Source: Siphonodentalium dalli
Lineage: Eukaryota; Mollusca; Scaphopoda; Gadilida; Siphonodentaliidae
Assembly: GCA_032622095.1 (NCBI GenBank)
Contig: CP136066.1
Coordinates: forward strand, 91,719,319 to 91,783,318
DNA: 64,000 nucleotides
Direction: 5' to 3'
Made by a program: the position numbers and the translations under genes. The notes beneath the pieces are model-generated. The model saw nothing but the letters and a program-made list of their open reading frames with translations. It was not told where the DNA came from and did no database searches. Every line of letters begins with the position of its first letter. Positions within the stretch are counted from its first letter, which is position 1. Of this stretch, positions 13,601 through 28,600 are shown piece after piece.

Positions 13601-16600
13601 CATATATATGTGATTCTGGCATCATATAACTTGTTAACCCTTCCATAACTGGAGCTTCCTGAAATTTTGTGAAAACCCTGTGCCAATGCATTCTCTTATA
13701 TATGCAAGTCTCCCGTAGGGATCTTCGCATATATAAGAGAATGCACTGGCTTACAAGATCAAGTTATATTTTGTTAGCCCAATGCATTCTCTTATATATG
13801 CGAGGCACCCATATATAAGAGAATGCATTGACACAGGGTTTTCACAAAAATTCAGGAAGCTCCAGTCAATGAAGGGTTAAAAGTAATGACTTACAGAATA
13901 TCATCTGATAATAATGCTGTTCTTCTTAGAATCTTTTGCAATCATATATAGGCATCAGAAGTAATGCTCTAAATAATTGACTTCTTAACCACATAAGAAT
14001 TATGGGTAATTTTTCAGGATTTAGTCGGAAATATGGCTTGTTGCCATTCATCGGAAAGCTCTGCCATTCATCGGTGAGAGCTTTCCGATGAATGGCAACA
14101 AGCCATATTTCCGACTAAATCCTAAAAAATTACCCATAATTCTGATGTGGTTAAGGAGTCCATTATTTAGAGCATTACTGTAGAACCCTAAATTAGCCAA
14201 TCGATTATTTTTATTTCAGGGCGTTTGTCACTTTCAAAAGGAAGTCGAGTAAAATGCCTATGGAGACAGAATCATCAGTACATCCGGGTGTATATCTTGC
14301 TCTCAAAATGAGGTAAAATATTATTATAATGCTCTGATCACACCTAAAATTGTGTTCCCCTAATGCTGCAGTTGTCATGCCTTAGGGTGGTGGTATCTAA
14401 CTGCATTTGAGCATTTTTGAACCAAAGGTAGCCATGTTAAAGATGCATAATACGATTTGACTATTTCTTTGCCTTCCATGATAAAAAATATTTGATTCGC
14501 ATCGAGGAACCCACCTATCAAACCTCAGAGTGATCAGATATTGATTTTTGGAATTTGTAATTTCTCGAGATAATGTTTTTGCCGGCCTGGAAAATATTCT
14601 TCAAGCCGACAGTCTCGGACCAATTTGCGGATAAAGATGGATAACTCTAAAATCAAGTGGCTTTGGGTGTTGGATATTTGACAAACCGGCCAAATTTTGT
14701 TGAACAAAATGTTGATAATTAAAATGTTTTGGCCAATTTTATACTATAGTTGACTGTGGTTAGCATTATTTTGGGGCAGTTAATTGATTCTGATAACTGA
14801 ATCGGCATTTAAAAAAAATGTTGTTGTTGGAATCTGGTGATACGGGGACCATCGAATCGGATTGAGTACCTTTAACTCTCTGGTGGTACACTCACAATTT
14901 CGCTTGTCATGCTGCCTTACCTCACAATGTTATCCCTCTTCGGCATAGGCTCGCTGTGTACTGTAAATCAGCTCTAATCTTCAATAATAACGAGGCGTGC
15001 TATAGCTCTTGCATTCGTCTAGTCATTCTTTCAAATTTCTTCATCACAGAAATTTGATATTCTCATCCTTGAATCTATTAAATTTGATACCAAACAATAC
15101 CTGTTTTTCATCAGGCTTAAATCACAATTATGGTAGTTACAGTATCATTGGGCTTTTAGAACATCAAATGTTTTTGATTGAAAATCTGTTTAAAAACACT
15201 TTGAAGGGAAATATGTGTGTAATACCAGATGTTTCTTCTGTGGTTTTGGGAAATAAGGAGAGTGTCAAATTTTTGTCGGTGCAAGTCTTTCCTTAAGAGC
15301 ATTTTTATAAAAATGTTCTTTTCAGGTATTTGAGGTTAAATCTGGAGTTGAGACTGTACTCGCAAGAAGAAGTTAGGGAGATGAGAGAAAAGTTACAGAG
15401 TGCCAAACGAAATGCTACCAAAGATGATATGAGTCTGAGTACTAATAGGCGAGTACCATTTGTTTAGTCAAAACAGCCAAAGCTGTGTATATGAATACCC
15501 CGAAGAGAGCCAGCTACCAGGCTCTAGAAAAAATAAATGGTGCCATGCATTTAAGTTGTGGACAAATCAGTTTCTTGAAAAATTAGGGCTTGTACGTAGT
15601 CTGGTATCCTGGCAGGGTTGGCACTGGACGAAAATTTTCTCTTGCCAAATGAAATTATTTTTTGCCAGATTAAAAAAATATTTGCCAAATTTAATTGCGC
15701 TTTTATTTGGGGAAATTATCGTGTTTTTATGTTTGTTAAAAACTAAACAGACACAGGTAAAATGAGCTACTAGAAAAGCAAGTTAGTATTGTTAATAAAT
15801 ATCAAGGTAGAAATAGATATTTAAGCGACACCTGCCTTGAATCTACATTTAATGTTGCTACAGTCATCAAGCATACATATTATTTCGTCTTGTATTACTG
15901 CTGAAATCAACGAGCCATAAATTAATTCATCGTCATTCACAATCGGCTGATTAACTTATTGTCTTATACTCGCTGGTAATATAATGCTGACATTATAAAT
16001 ATGTGCTATATAATGTCGCCATTAATATGCATTGTTACAATGACTACATGTGTCCATAATCCAAACGGACAAAGTGGGGATTAACTGTCAAAACAAATAA
16101 ATAATTACCTTTTGTGGTATCTACATTGAAATCATGTTACAATTTTTTCCGACTCACATTTTTACCACGGTCGATTAGCTGTTTGATGAAAGTTTGATTA
16201 TGACCGAAAGATGGGATTACCATTTTTTGAAAACTAAAGAAGATTACATATAACTGTCGACATAACACTACTGACTGTGCTACATGTAAATTGATATATT
16301 TCTTGTTTTGGTGCCCCATTGTATTGTCTGTAATGTGGCACACGTAACGAATAACCCACGTTCGATGATGTTTTATGACTAGATAGTTCACATCCCATAA
16401 ATAAAAACTCACTTGCCAAAATTTTTGCCAAATGAAAATATTTTTTGCCATTGGCAAATTTGGCAAGCGGCAGCGCGAACTCTATATCCTGGAAACTTCA
16501 GAACTTTATCTATATTAACCCTTGATAAGCAGTGATCGCTTGACGAAACTTACCTATCTTATAATGATCCCAGTGGAGTTTCAGGGCGGTTACGCCCCTT

Positions 16601-19600
16601 TTTGGACTTAGAAAATTGTTCGTACGAACGTTTCAACTCATAACTTTGGTTTCGCTAACTCAATTCAGTTGATCTTTGGTATGCTAATAGACCAGCCGGG
16701 GGGACAAGATTTCCCCATAACTGCGGTTTCGTCCGCCCATTTTTTTCCAGAGTTACGCCCCTTTTTGGACTTAGAAAATTCAGTTTTCTGTGGCATACGA
16801 ACGTTTCAACTCATAACTTTGGTTTTGCTAATTCAATTCAGTTGATCTTTGGTATGCCAATAGACCAGCCGGGGGGGACAAGATTTCCCCATAGCCGTGG
16901 TTTCGTCCGCCCATTTTTTCCAGAGTTACGCCCCTTTTTGGACTTAGAAAATTCAGGTTTTCTGCTACTTTTCCAGATGATAACTTGATTTTGGATTGTT
17001 TACTCATGAATAACATAACTTTACAAAGTGCCATTTAATAAGTATTTGCACAAAAATAAGAAAAATCCTCTCTGATTGTACAGTCGGGGGCGTTACCTCC
17101 GCCCAGCGGTGCACTTGTTACCTCTTGGATTCATGACACAGCCTTCAAACAGAAAATTGTGTATAATGCTATTGATAACACATTATTAGATGGAATAGTT
17201 TTTACAAGCAGCCACCCTTATAATAAAAGTACATACTTGAAAGCCTGTACCGTGATCCTTCAATCAAATTTATAAGGCCATCCAAAATAAAATATTTGAT
17301 TCTTGGGCACCACCGCATTGATTTTTTTGTCCTGCATTGATAATTTTTGTGGACTTTCATAGAAAACCAGCAAAATTTGGAATTCAAATGGTAGGAAAAC
17401 ACAAGAGAAACCTACAGAGATGCGATACCCTGCCAAAATCCTGAACAAAATGGAAAATAGATCTATCATTTGAAGATGAAATGTCATGGTCATCAGCGAG
17501 AAATTCCAGAGTAGTTTTACTTTCTAATTGCGGCGTGTTCCAGTGGCAAAACAAAATGAAATGTGCCAGGAAAGCTGTTCAAGAGTTGATATATGGCTGT
17601 TACATCTGTCGTTGGAGGTGGAAACTAATACAATTTCCAAAAAAGGAACATTTTTCCATTATTTCTGCAAGAGAAAGTTACTGCGGGAAGCTTCACTTCA
17701 TTCACTTCTGTTATTTCTTTGCTTTGTTCTGTTTTACCTGGTTTCAAATTCTGCAAAATAAGAACAACTTCTTTTTCATATCGATGAAGAAAACATACTG
17801 CTTTCGGTCGAGATGTCATACAAAAATATAAATTAAGAACATGGTCAGTGGTTTCTGTGATAGATATTCTGACACTGGGCCAAATGGCCAACCAAATATT
17901 CACCAGGGAGTTGGCCATTACATTACATATTTCTATTTATTTCCTTATGCAGGATTGTAGTAGTCATTCATCACTGTGATTGGAATAAAAAAACAAATCC
18001 TCCCTCGTGCACTGATCTGAAGAAAAAAAAAAATTACCTGAGACACAATTAAAATTTATTTTGAATGGCCTAAGCATTGATTTATATGAAAACATGAAAA
18101 TTATTGAAGTGTCATTCCTGTAAAAATCCATTGGAACCAACGATTGGGGGAGTTGTTATATATTTCTGCAGTTCTGATTAACTGGTTCAGTGCTGGAAGC
18201 TAGAGATGGGCGGTACTCGGTATTTACCGTGCGGTATCGGTATCAGCGTAATACCGATTTACCGTACCGAATCAAAACTAAACATACCGACTTTTCGGTA
18301 TTGAAATTATTCATGTGTTGCCAACTTGTGTGTCTTCGTATTGAGTAAAGTTTCTCAGTAAACAGTTTTGATTTGGTACTTTAATTAAAATTAATCTCAG
18401 AATTATACAAATCCATCAGACCATCACAAAGAACCCGACTGGTAAAAAGCAGCCACTTGATAAGAACTCAGCTGACCGTGTCGGTGACCTGTTATCAGTT
18501 TGACAGACATTGAGCGAGCAAAAGGAATACACACTCACAGATGGTTGACCTAGTTACGGGCCTAACAATCAATGCAGTTGTTAGAATAGATACACAGTGT
18601 ATCAAAGAAGCTGTGATGTAACGTATTGTTACATTGTAACGTCGTCAATGACACACTGCCTGTCACTGTGTAATGCCCAGGCGGTGGCAGTCCGTATAGC
18701 ACGTGGCTTTGGCGACTTCAAAGACACCACAATGCAAGCGGCATTAACAGAAATAAGGTCCGATTTCATTTGTACAGTGAATCATAATCTACTTTCACTT
18801 TCTAAAAATAGAACAGATCCATCAATTGATTAAATTCTAAGATTTATTTCGCGTTGCGGCTATTTATAGGGAGTTGTGAATTGTGCTCACTGATTACTAC
18901 TCACAATTCTATTCACTCGCGAAAATGTTACGAAATTGACACGTTAGATATTGTAGCCATGCAATGATGCAATCTCTTATTCTTTTCAAAAGGGATGCGA
19001 CGGCGTGCTTGTAAATCATCAAACAGATGTGTGAATATCACTTAATTGAATAATTGTGTAGGTCATTGTGTTGCCTCATTTAGCTGTTGTCACGAATGTA
19101 GTAAATCCGTGGGCATATATACATGCATATTGTTCAGTTAAAAACTTGAATTACCGCAATTTACCGGGAATATCTGCTCTGGTTTTGTAATTTAATAGCA
19201 ATACCGATTACCGTACCGATACCGCGGTAAATCGACGAAAATTTACCGATACCGATACCGAGCTTGAAATTTCAATACCGCCCATCTCTACTGGAAGCCC
19301 ATATTTGGACCCTACGTAAGAGTGCTGGAAGCCCAGATCTGGGCTTTGGCAGCATCACTGTATTGTTTGTTTAGTTTAATCATTTAAATCATGTTTGTCA
19401 GGTAATATTTTTGAAATATTGTTACATATATAATTAAATTGGGGCATTTTGAAGTTTGAATGGATGCTGACCGATAAAATTGTCAGAAAGGGTAGTTTTA
19501 TTGCGAAAAGTTAGAGGAAACTGACAAATTGTTTTGCCCAATGGCGTCTGACAACCAGGCTCATAACCATAACCTAATTTGACAACCAGGCTCATAACCT

Positions 19601-22600
19601 TAACCTAATCAGACATCCAGGCTCATATCCATACCCTACCATAATCTGATAACCAAACTCATAACCATATCCTAATGTGACAACCAGATTCATAACCATA
19701 ACCCAATCTGACATCCAGGCTCATAACCATTATCTAATCCGACAACCAGGCTCATAAAGATAACCTAAGCTGACAACCAGGCTCATAACGATAACCTAAG
19801 CTGACAACCAGGCTCATAACCATAAGCTAATGAGATATCCAGGCTCATAACCCTACCCTAATCAGAAAACCCGAGTCCTAACCATATCCTAATCAGACAA
19901 CCAGGCTCAATATAATATTCTATAAATCTGAAATGTATATATGTGTGGGGTTCAAAATTGAGAAAAAAAGAGTGCAAACGTAGTAAATTACATACTCCAA
20001 GCATAAATTTAAATGATTTTCTGTCTATTGAAATAAATAAATGCATTTCATTATGTGTACGTGGGATATTTAGCAGCGAACAAGTTAAAATCATACTCAG
20101 GCGCTGCAGGTACTGAGTGTGACAAAATTTGGTAGGGGTTCCATTACTACAAGCAGGAATTACGTAATTGCCAGTCAATCGCAATATCATCAGTAAAGCG
20201 ATGTAACCAATCAGGTAATAGTCGCTTGGAATACCCAAGACTAGGGTAATTCCTTCAGCCAGCATGATTCCAGTAAACCCCGCCAATTAGCTAAAAACAG
20301 AGTAAGAATTTATTGATTATAATAATGTGATACATTGATAGAAAGAGCTCTAAGAGCTCTAAGAGCTCTTTCCATCAATGTATCACATTATTATAATCAA
20401 TAAATTTTAAAAATGATCAAGGAAATATGGGTTGATACAAAAATCGGACTTGGCACTGAAAGGGTTAAACACTGGTTGAAAGGCGTATACAGAGTTCAGA
20501 TTTGACCAATATTACTACTATTATCAAGAATTCCAACATTTAGTACTGATCAATCTGATGTACATTTCACTTTTGGATTTGGCTTAATAGGAATTGAAAT
20601 AGAATAAGAAGCCATGTTTTTCTTTTGCGAAAACGAAATGAAACAGAAAGTACATTATGTCGAACAAAGCTATTTTAAAGAAAAATGTGGGTGGTGACGT
20701 CATAGTGCAGGTGTTGTCTGTGGAAGTTATTTATAGCAATGGTAATACGACAAATAGCGGATTTCATCAGACTCAGTACCTGAAGCGTCTGGTTTTAATC
20801 AGAACTGATATTTCTGTGTTTGTATTCTTTTCAGATTGAAACAGGTGACGTCTGGTGATAATCAAGATGACAGATTTAAGCAGGTGCCTCTGCCGGATCA
20901 CAACCAGACTGTTATTAGCATAGCCATCACAGATGTAAGTACTATTGACTAGGCAGTAGAATAGATAGCTATGATAGAATGTATCAGACCTCAAAATATC
21001 GTGCTGGACATATGCAGAATGAGGTCCCCAAATGGTGAATTTAGTGACTCTACCCCTCAAAGTGGGCTAACATCACTAAATTCACCCTCTGTGGACCTCA
21101 TTATGCTTATGCCCCATCTTCTCTGGATATTATCTTTATTATCAAATTAACAAGTTTTATTTTAGTTTCTTTATAATCTTCTTTAGAATGTTTCTTTTTC
21201 TTTATTAGTTCAGTTTCTCTATATCCCCAAATTGGCAGATGACCCAATGCACTATCAAGGAGCCCATTGGGTGCACATCACCATCTGGGAACTTAAATCT
21301 GTGTCTAGGTTTCCTATAGCAGATGAGGCCATGCAGTATGAGGTCCCCAAGAGGGTGAATTTAGTGATGCTAACCTATTGTGCAGGGTAGCGTCACTAAA
21401 TTCACCCTCTGAGGACCTTATTCTACAAATGACCAGCACCCTATTTTGAGGCCTGGATTGTTTATAAGCACTAGCACAGTATGACTTGACCATTGTGGTG
21501 TGATTTGTGTGAATGAATTCTCATTTCTTATCAAAAGTGTTATTTTATGAGATGTTTGTTGCCTGTACTTCACATGGTTTCAAGTTGATGAGTATTATGC
21601 ATTCAAAATGGCCCAGGCAGTGCAAATATGATCAGAAATGAGGAAAAAGGTAATAAATAGAGGATCTCACATGAGTTTCTATTTTATACGGAATTTACCA
21701 ACCGAGTTCACTAAATTCGATTTGAGCTGAGGTTTACCGAAGCTCAAATAGAATTTAGTGGACGAGGTTGATAAATTACGTATAAAATAGAACGAGTTTG
21801 AGATACTTTTTATCACATGGTCATATAATCGCTTAAATTTTATCGAAAACAACAATAATTAACAGACAGAGAACTTGGTCCCAAAGAGCAGCGTGACGTC
21901 ATTGCACGCGACGATATTACACGTGTCTATTACGCTCGAATATTACATAGGAAAATAGTGCTAATCATGTGATAAACTAGGATAATGATATATTACATAG
22001 TATTTTGGCAGCTACAAGCATATGCAAAACCTTTTTTCAAAGAAACTGATACCTCACTTGTGTCCAAACTCAGTTGTTTGCTCTAACATTCTGACCAAAG
22101 TTGTCAGTCAAATGTTTCCCTAGATGTATGGACTTGTGTAATCCATGGACCAGTGACTGGACACTTTGGTCAGAATGTTATAGAAAACTATTGAGTATTT
22201 CCAAACAAATAAGGTATAAACTTTTTTGAAAAATAAACTAGCATATGTTCATAACAGTCAAAATGCTATGTTTCTAATATATTATGTTTTTGTGCATTTG
22301 CACATTCTGAATGCATGGTACTCACCAACCTCGAAACCACGTGATTCCCCACCATCTACTTGTAAAGAAGCCGTGGAACATAATATTAAATCTGAACAAA
22401 ATATTAAACTCCTATTTTATATATTAATTGAGGTTAGCAAGGGACTTGTATATGTTATAACCTATATTGCCTACTGTTGGAACAAAGAAGCTCAAAAATA
22501 TAGAGAATACCTACAATTTTTGTTTGAATACCAAAATATCTCATGAGTGTCTGGAAAGAAATATCATATTTTCACGACCATGAGTGAAAACTCAATATTT

Positions 22601-25600
22601 CTCCCAGACATGAATGAGATGTTTCAGGTATTCAAACAAAAACTATAGGTGTTCTTTTCATTATATGCACCTTTAATATTAATACTTAAAGGTACTCAAT
22701 CCGATTAAGCACCCCATAATTACTATTTCTTTGGCTTCAGGGGTAAAAAATATTTGATTCGAGTCGAGGAACCCACCCATCAAAGCTCAGAGTGATCAGA
22801 TATTGATTTTTGAAGTTTGTTATTTCTCGAGATTTGTACTGATAATTGCCCCAGAAACACTTATTCAAACGGACGAAGATGGATAACTGTAAAATCAAGT
22901 GGTAATAATAATGCAATTTTGACCGAGACCATCCTTTTGATGGCATGTTTCTGGGCCACAAACAATAGAAATAACAAAACTTCAAAAATTGATATCTGAT
23001 CACTCTGAGTGTTGATGGGTAGGTTCCTCCACTCGAATCAAATATTTTGTTACCCCCGAAGCCAAAGAAATAGTAATTTATGAGGGTCTGATCGGATTGA
23101 GTACCTTTAAAGTTGCTAAATTATGCAGCATTTTCACTTTTAATAGCACAAGAAATTAAACAATACACGGAAAGCAACACCTGTTGACCCAAATTTCTGA
23201 CACTGATCAGCTTATATTTGGTAGCAAACCGCTTTCAAGTGATGATGTCATGACGTCATTCGGCAAGCTACATTAAAATAACAAAAAGCTACAATGAAAT
23301 AACAAAATTGTATTTCACTGTACATAGATACCTTCGACGATTTACGTTTTGGTAATTTACACTATTATATAGGCAAGCATATAATAACTAGTTATATATT
23401 AAAAGTTATCTGGTTGTGATAAATAGCATAATGCTTCATTGAATTTTATTTTGAGCATATCTGTACACTGCACAGTGTGAGTTGATACCAATTACAAGAC
23501 TCAGGTTTTTTTTTTAAACTGAACTCAAGTTAATTTGTTAGAAATCATCACTGGCATCCTAATATGGTCACTGTTGCTTTTATGACAGGGTCCGAACTGG
23601 CTCAAAGAATTTGGCAAATTTTGTCAATTTGTTGGCAATTTCTGAATTTTTTTTAAAGCTATTTTTCAGAAAATTTGGACAAATTGAAAATCCAAAATAT
23701 ATGATCACTGAGAAAACCGAAAATAAAAAAAAATCATAAATAAAAAAAAAAAATGAAAAGGAAATGGAGAGAAAAAAAACACACATCCGAAAACAAAATA
23801 ACTGAGAAGTTTCCAAAAGAGAAAATTGACACTTCCCATGTGCATTAGTTAGATTGGCAAATCTGTGAAATAGTCTAGGCGGAATGGTATACCAACAAAA
23901 GTTTCATGGATTTGCTTATTGTTTGGCGTGATGATATATTGAAAACATAAACCAGTAAAGTATTGTCAATTGATTAACCCTTTCAGTGCCAGATCCGATT
24001 TTTGTAACAACCCATATACCCTGTGCCAATGCATTCTCTTATATATGCGAGTCGACCATAGGTCGCCTCGCATATATAAGAGAATGCATTGGCCTAACAA
24101 TTTTTCATCATTTGTTATTATTTTTTACAATTTTTTACAATTTTAATATTTTTTTCTTATATTCTTTAACAGACTTATTTTGTAGGTTTAGTGCCAGGGA
24201 ATCTTACATTTTTCATGGGCATCAAAATTATTACTATGAATACTTGGTGATAGTTTTGAGTTATAACATGCCCCTAAGGTTTTAACCAGTTTGTTTTTAA
24301 ATTCGCTATAGCATGCTTAAGCATACCCAAAAAAAATTCAACCCAAAAAAATAAAAATAAAAAATAAATTTTATTTATTTATTTAAAAAAAAAATTTAGG
24401 GCCGATTTTACAAACCGTAAATTAGGGCCGATCAGATAGGCCCCTGGCACTGAAAGGGTTAAGGACGGACGTGGTAAATGCAGATTCTGGCAAATTGTTA
24501 TCCAAACATACACAACCAACTAATAATGAGTGTTAGATTTAAGAGAGCTCTGAATAATTATATTTTGAAATTTTGTAAAGACCCTGTGCCAATGCATTCT
24601 CTTGTATATGTAAGTCTCCCATAGGGAGCCTCGCATATATAAGAGAATACATTGGCCTAACAATAATTTATCTTGACCTTGTAAGCCAGTGCATTCTCAT
24701 ATATATGCTAAGCTTCCTCTGGGAGACTCACATATATAAGAGAATGGACTGGGACAGGATATTTTATGTTGCTGTGCTCCCGTCATGAAAGGGTTAATGA
24801 GTGAGATGAAAGAGAGATCTGAATAATTATATTCTGAGAGGTATTAAATCGCTGGCATAAACTTGAAACGAAGGTTTGGTCAAATAGAATTTTCTGTGGC
24901 CATTTTCTTTTAAAATATGGCCATTCAGGTCCATTGGCCAATTTGACCATCAACAACACGAACCCTGTTTTATGATATGTATAGAACTTCGTTCCATCAG
25001 GCTGTCACCTCTCTTTTACTTGCTCATTACAGATTCGAGAGTGTGGCCATTTCTGGGCCAGGTACGCTGAACAGCAATACAACGATAGTTTAGCATACAT
25101 TCAGCATTTACTCAATGAGAAAGGCGGCAGGAATCTAGCAGTAAGTATCTTTACTTAATTCCATCCTCAAGCTTGGATTTAGTGTCAGATATTTGCAGAA
25201 TGAGGTGAATTTAGTGATGATATCCTGCACAGTGGGCTAGCATCACAAAATTCACCCTCTGGAGGCCTCATTCTGCTTAGGTGTCATCTTCTGGGAAGTA
25301 TCTATAGTCTCAAATTAACATTGTTTTAGTTACTTTTTCCTTCTGTTGAGTTTCTATATCCCCTAATTTGCAGAAGATAAATTGCATAATTGAGGTGCCC
25401 AATAGGTGAACATCACCAACTTCAACTGGGCAACTTCACTATGGTCCTAGATCTCCCATAGCAGTTAAGGCATATACAGAATGAGCTTCCCAGAGGGTGA
25501 ATTTGTTGATGCTAACCCGTCATGCGGGATAGTATCATATATTTCAACCTCTGGGGTGACACTCTAAATCCAGACTTGTCCATCTTTGTCTCCAGGAGGT

Positions 25601-28600
25601 TTTCAGTGTGATGCTCTTGTTACAGTAATGCGCTAAGTAATCGACTCCTTAACCACAGCATAATTATGGGTAACTTTTCAGGATTTAGTCGGAAATATGG
25701 CTTATTGCCATTCATCGGAAAGCTCTCACTGAGATGAACATACAGTAATGCCCTATGGGATAACTACTCATCAATGATGCTTTAGTATAGAAAGGGATAA
25801 ATTGATCTCTCTGATTCTCTTTCCCTAGCCTGTGTCCGAAAGATACGCACCTGGAATGTGCGTAGCTGCTCCATATCATGATGGCCAGGAGACACAGTAC
25901 TATCGCGCCAGAATCGAGAAGTTATCTTACGAGTATGACAACATGACACGGAAACAGAGGAAACAAGCGGAGGTGTTCTTCGTCGACTTTGGGAATTCTT
26001 CTCAACAATTTAGAGAAAGTCTAAAGTTGCTTCCGCCGCAAGTTATTGATATACCATTCCAGGTATTAAATTAGCTCCAGACGACCCAATAAGTCTTTAA
26101 TAGCTAACAATCTTTGAGGCAATCTGTTTTGTTGATCCTTTAATGACAGGAGCAGCGCTCGTGCAGCAATAAAGGTCCTGTGTCAGTACATTCTCTTATA
26201 TATACAAGTCTCCCATAGGGAGCCTCGCATATATATAAGAGAATGCACTGGCTTAGATGTTCATGGTTAATATTGTTAGGCCAATGTAGTCTCTTATATT
26301 TATGTGAGATTCCCTATGGGAGAGTCGCATATATAAGAATGCGTTGGCACAGGGTTTTTGCCAAATTTCAAGAAGCTCCAGTCATTGAAGGGTTAAAGGA
26401 AACATAATTTTTAAACGCCCATTGGTTTGTCCATCCATTCTTATTTCATTTCTGGATGATAACTTCAGTTTTACAAAACTAAATGAATTGAAATTTGGTA
26501 TGTAGGCTCACTACCATAAAATACGGGTCAAGTTTGTTTTTAGGCACCAGTCGCCCATTTTTAGCTCAATGTTTGAGCCATTACCATCCTTCGTGCATGC
26601 ATCCGTCAATGATTTTCTTCGGTGCACCCTACAGGCTGAATCCCTCATCCGATCTTCACCAAACTACATATGCAGCTTCAGGGTGACCTATAGATGGGAG
26701 CTATCAAATATCTCCGAATTTCGATGAAAAACATGGCCGCCAGCAGCAATCTTGGATTTCAAATTTTAATCCATCGGCACACCCTACAGCCCGTATTTGT
26801 GGCTGGATCATTTTTAGCTCAAATTTACAAAGTAAAGTTTGAGATATTGCCATGGGTGAGTCTCTGTCATGCGTGCATCCATCAACAATTTCCTTCGGCA
26901 CACCTTACAGGCCGCATCCATCATCTGATTTTTACCAAACTTCATATTTAGCTTCAGGGTGACCTATAGATGAGAGCTATCTATTTTTTTCCGAATTTCT
27001 ATGAAAAACAATGTCACCAGCAGCCATCTTGGATTTCAAATTTGAATTCATCGGCACACCCTACAGCCAATATTTATGGCCTGATAATTTTTTTATTTTG
27101 TGATTATGATCACCTATAGATGGGAGCTATCAAATTTGAACGGTTTTTGATGATACAAATGGCCGCTGGCAGCCATCTAGGATTTTATTCTTTGCATGAC
27201 TAAATCCTTCGGCACACCCTACAGACCACATTCCTCATCCGATCATCACCACACTTCCAATATATCTTCGAGATGACCTCAAGATGGGAGCCTCTTATTT
27301 TGACTGAAATTTGTTGAAAAACATGGTTGCCAGCGGCCATCTTGGAATTTACTCTTTGTATGACTAAATCCTTTGGCACACACTACAGGCCACATCTCTC
27401 GTCCGATCGTCACCAAACTTCACATGAATCTTCAGGTGACCTTGAGAGCCTCCTATTTTGACCGAAATTTAAAAAAAAAACATGACTGCTAGCAGCCATC
27501 TTGGATTTCAAATTTGAATCCATCGGCACACATCGCAGCCCGCATTTATTGGAGAATTGATTTGAAAATTAACAGACATATTTAGAATCACCTCTGGATG
27601 GGAGCTATCAAATTTGAACAATTTTCCATGAATAAACCTAGATGGGAGCCTCCTAATTTGAAAATGGCCGCCAGCATCTTGGAATTAACTCTTTGTATGA
27701 CTAAATCCTTTGGCACACCCTACAGACCACCTCCCTGATCTTCACCAATCTTCATATGGATCTTCAGAGCGACCTCTAGTTTATCATTCTATTGGCTGCT
27801 CAGCAGAAAATTATGTATGCCTTCCCAAGTTGAGCTAGAGTGTCATTGACACTTGCATTACCAGAGTTGTTGAAATTTGGGCTCAATTTTTGTTTCTGGA
27901 TAATTCCGTTAAAATTAGTTAATATTAACTGAATGGAATGAAATTTGGTATGCAGATTTACAACCATAACATTAAGACTCCAATGATTCTGCCAATGTGA
28001 GTCACTACATATAACTTATATAAAACAGTGACATTGTTCTGCTAATTTTATTTCACTTAAAAACATTCCAGGCATTTGAGTGTTTCCTGTGTAACATCCG
28101 ACCATCGGCCATGAAATGTCCGGATGGGAAGTGGACCATGGAAACAAACAAGATTTTTGGGAATTACTGTGCTCAGTACTCAGATAGCCATCAGACATTG
28201 GCACAGGTAATAACAATAATACATGTAAATAATAATAATAAATAATAATACGTAGATAGAAACTCAAAAGGTGTGTGAATGGTGATTGTTATCACACAAG
28301 TTTGTTGTGACTTAATGTTACAAGGAGAGCTGTGAGCCTCGAGTTGTAATTTGTGGCATAAGAAACGAGTGCTATAATGTTAACCTCCTTCACAAACCTG
28401 TGTCATCCATTACATACCAACAGGCAATATTCTCTATTGTCAAATAATTGTTTGTGATTAGTTTCTTTGCTAGTTAGTCATCTACTGAACAAAACACGAG
28501 GTTGAATCCTCTAAGGTATGACATGTCGAATTCACATAGCGTAATTTATTTTTATGCTATGATGAATTAGTGTAATTAAATTATGCTTAAGCAAGCATAA

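Larger units (their letters stand above)
23586..24967. mobile_element. hAT-like element with TSD TTTTATGA, hosting two TTAA elements
   Basis: CAGGGTCCG at the left and CGAACCCTG at the right are flanked by TTTTATGA at 23578-23585 and 24968-24975. The left end carries TTTGGCAAATT motifs and the right end GGCCATT motifs. A chimeric TTAA element (23974-24462) and a family A copy (to 24797) lie inside, which explains its length. Confidence 0.87.

Noticed and set aside
15449-15454. GT donor GA|GTACCA for exon 7 instead of the GC donor
   Set aside because: It changes the phase and gives a stop within eight codons of exon 8.
19548-19910. Regular short repeats that might suggest a CRISPR array
   Set aside because: The units are directly adjacent with no unique spacers, and the host gene is spliced and eukaryotic. 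It is a minisatellite.
19858-20286. Minus-strand open frame of 142 codons, the longest in the window
   Set aside because: No family pattern; it starts inside a repeat end and runs into the 31-bp minisatellite. It looks like a chance frame.
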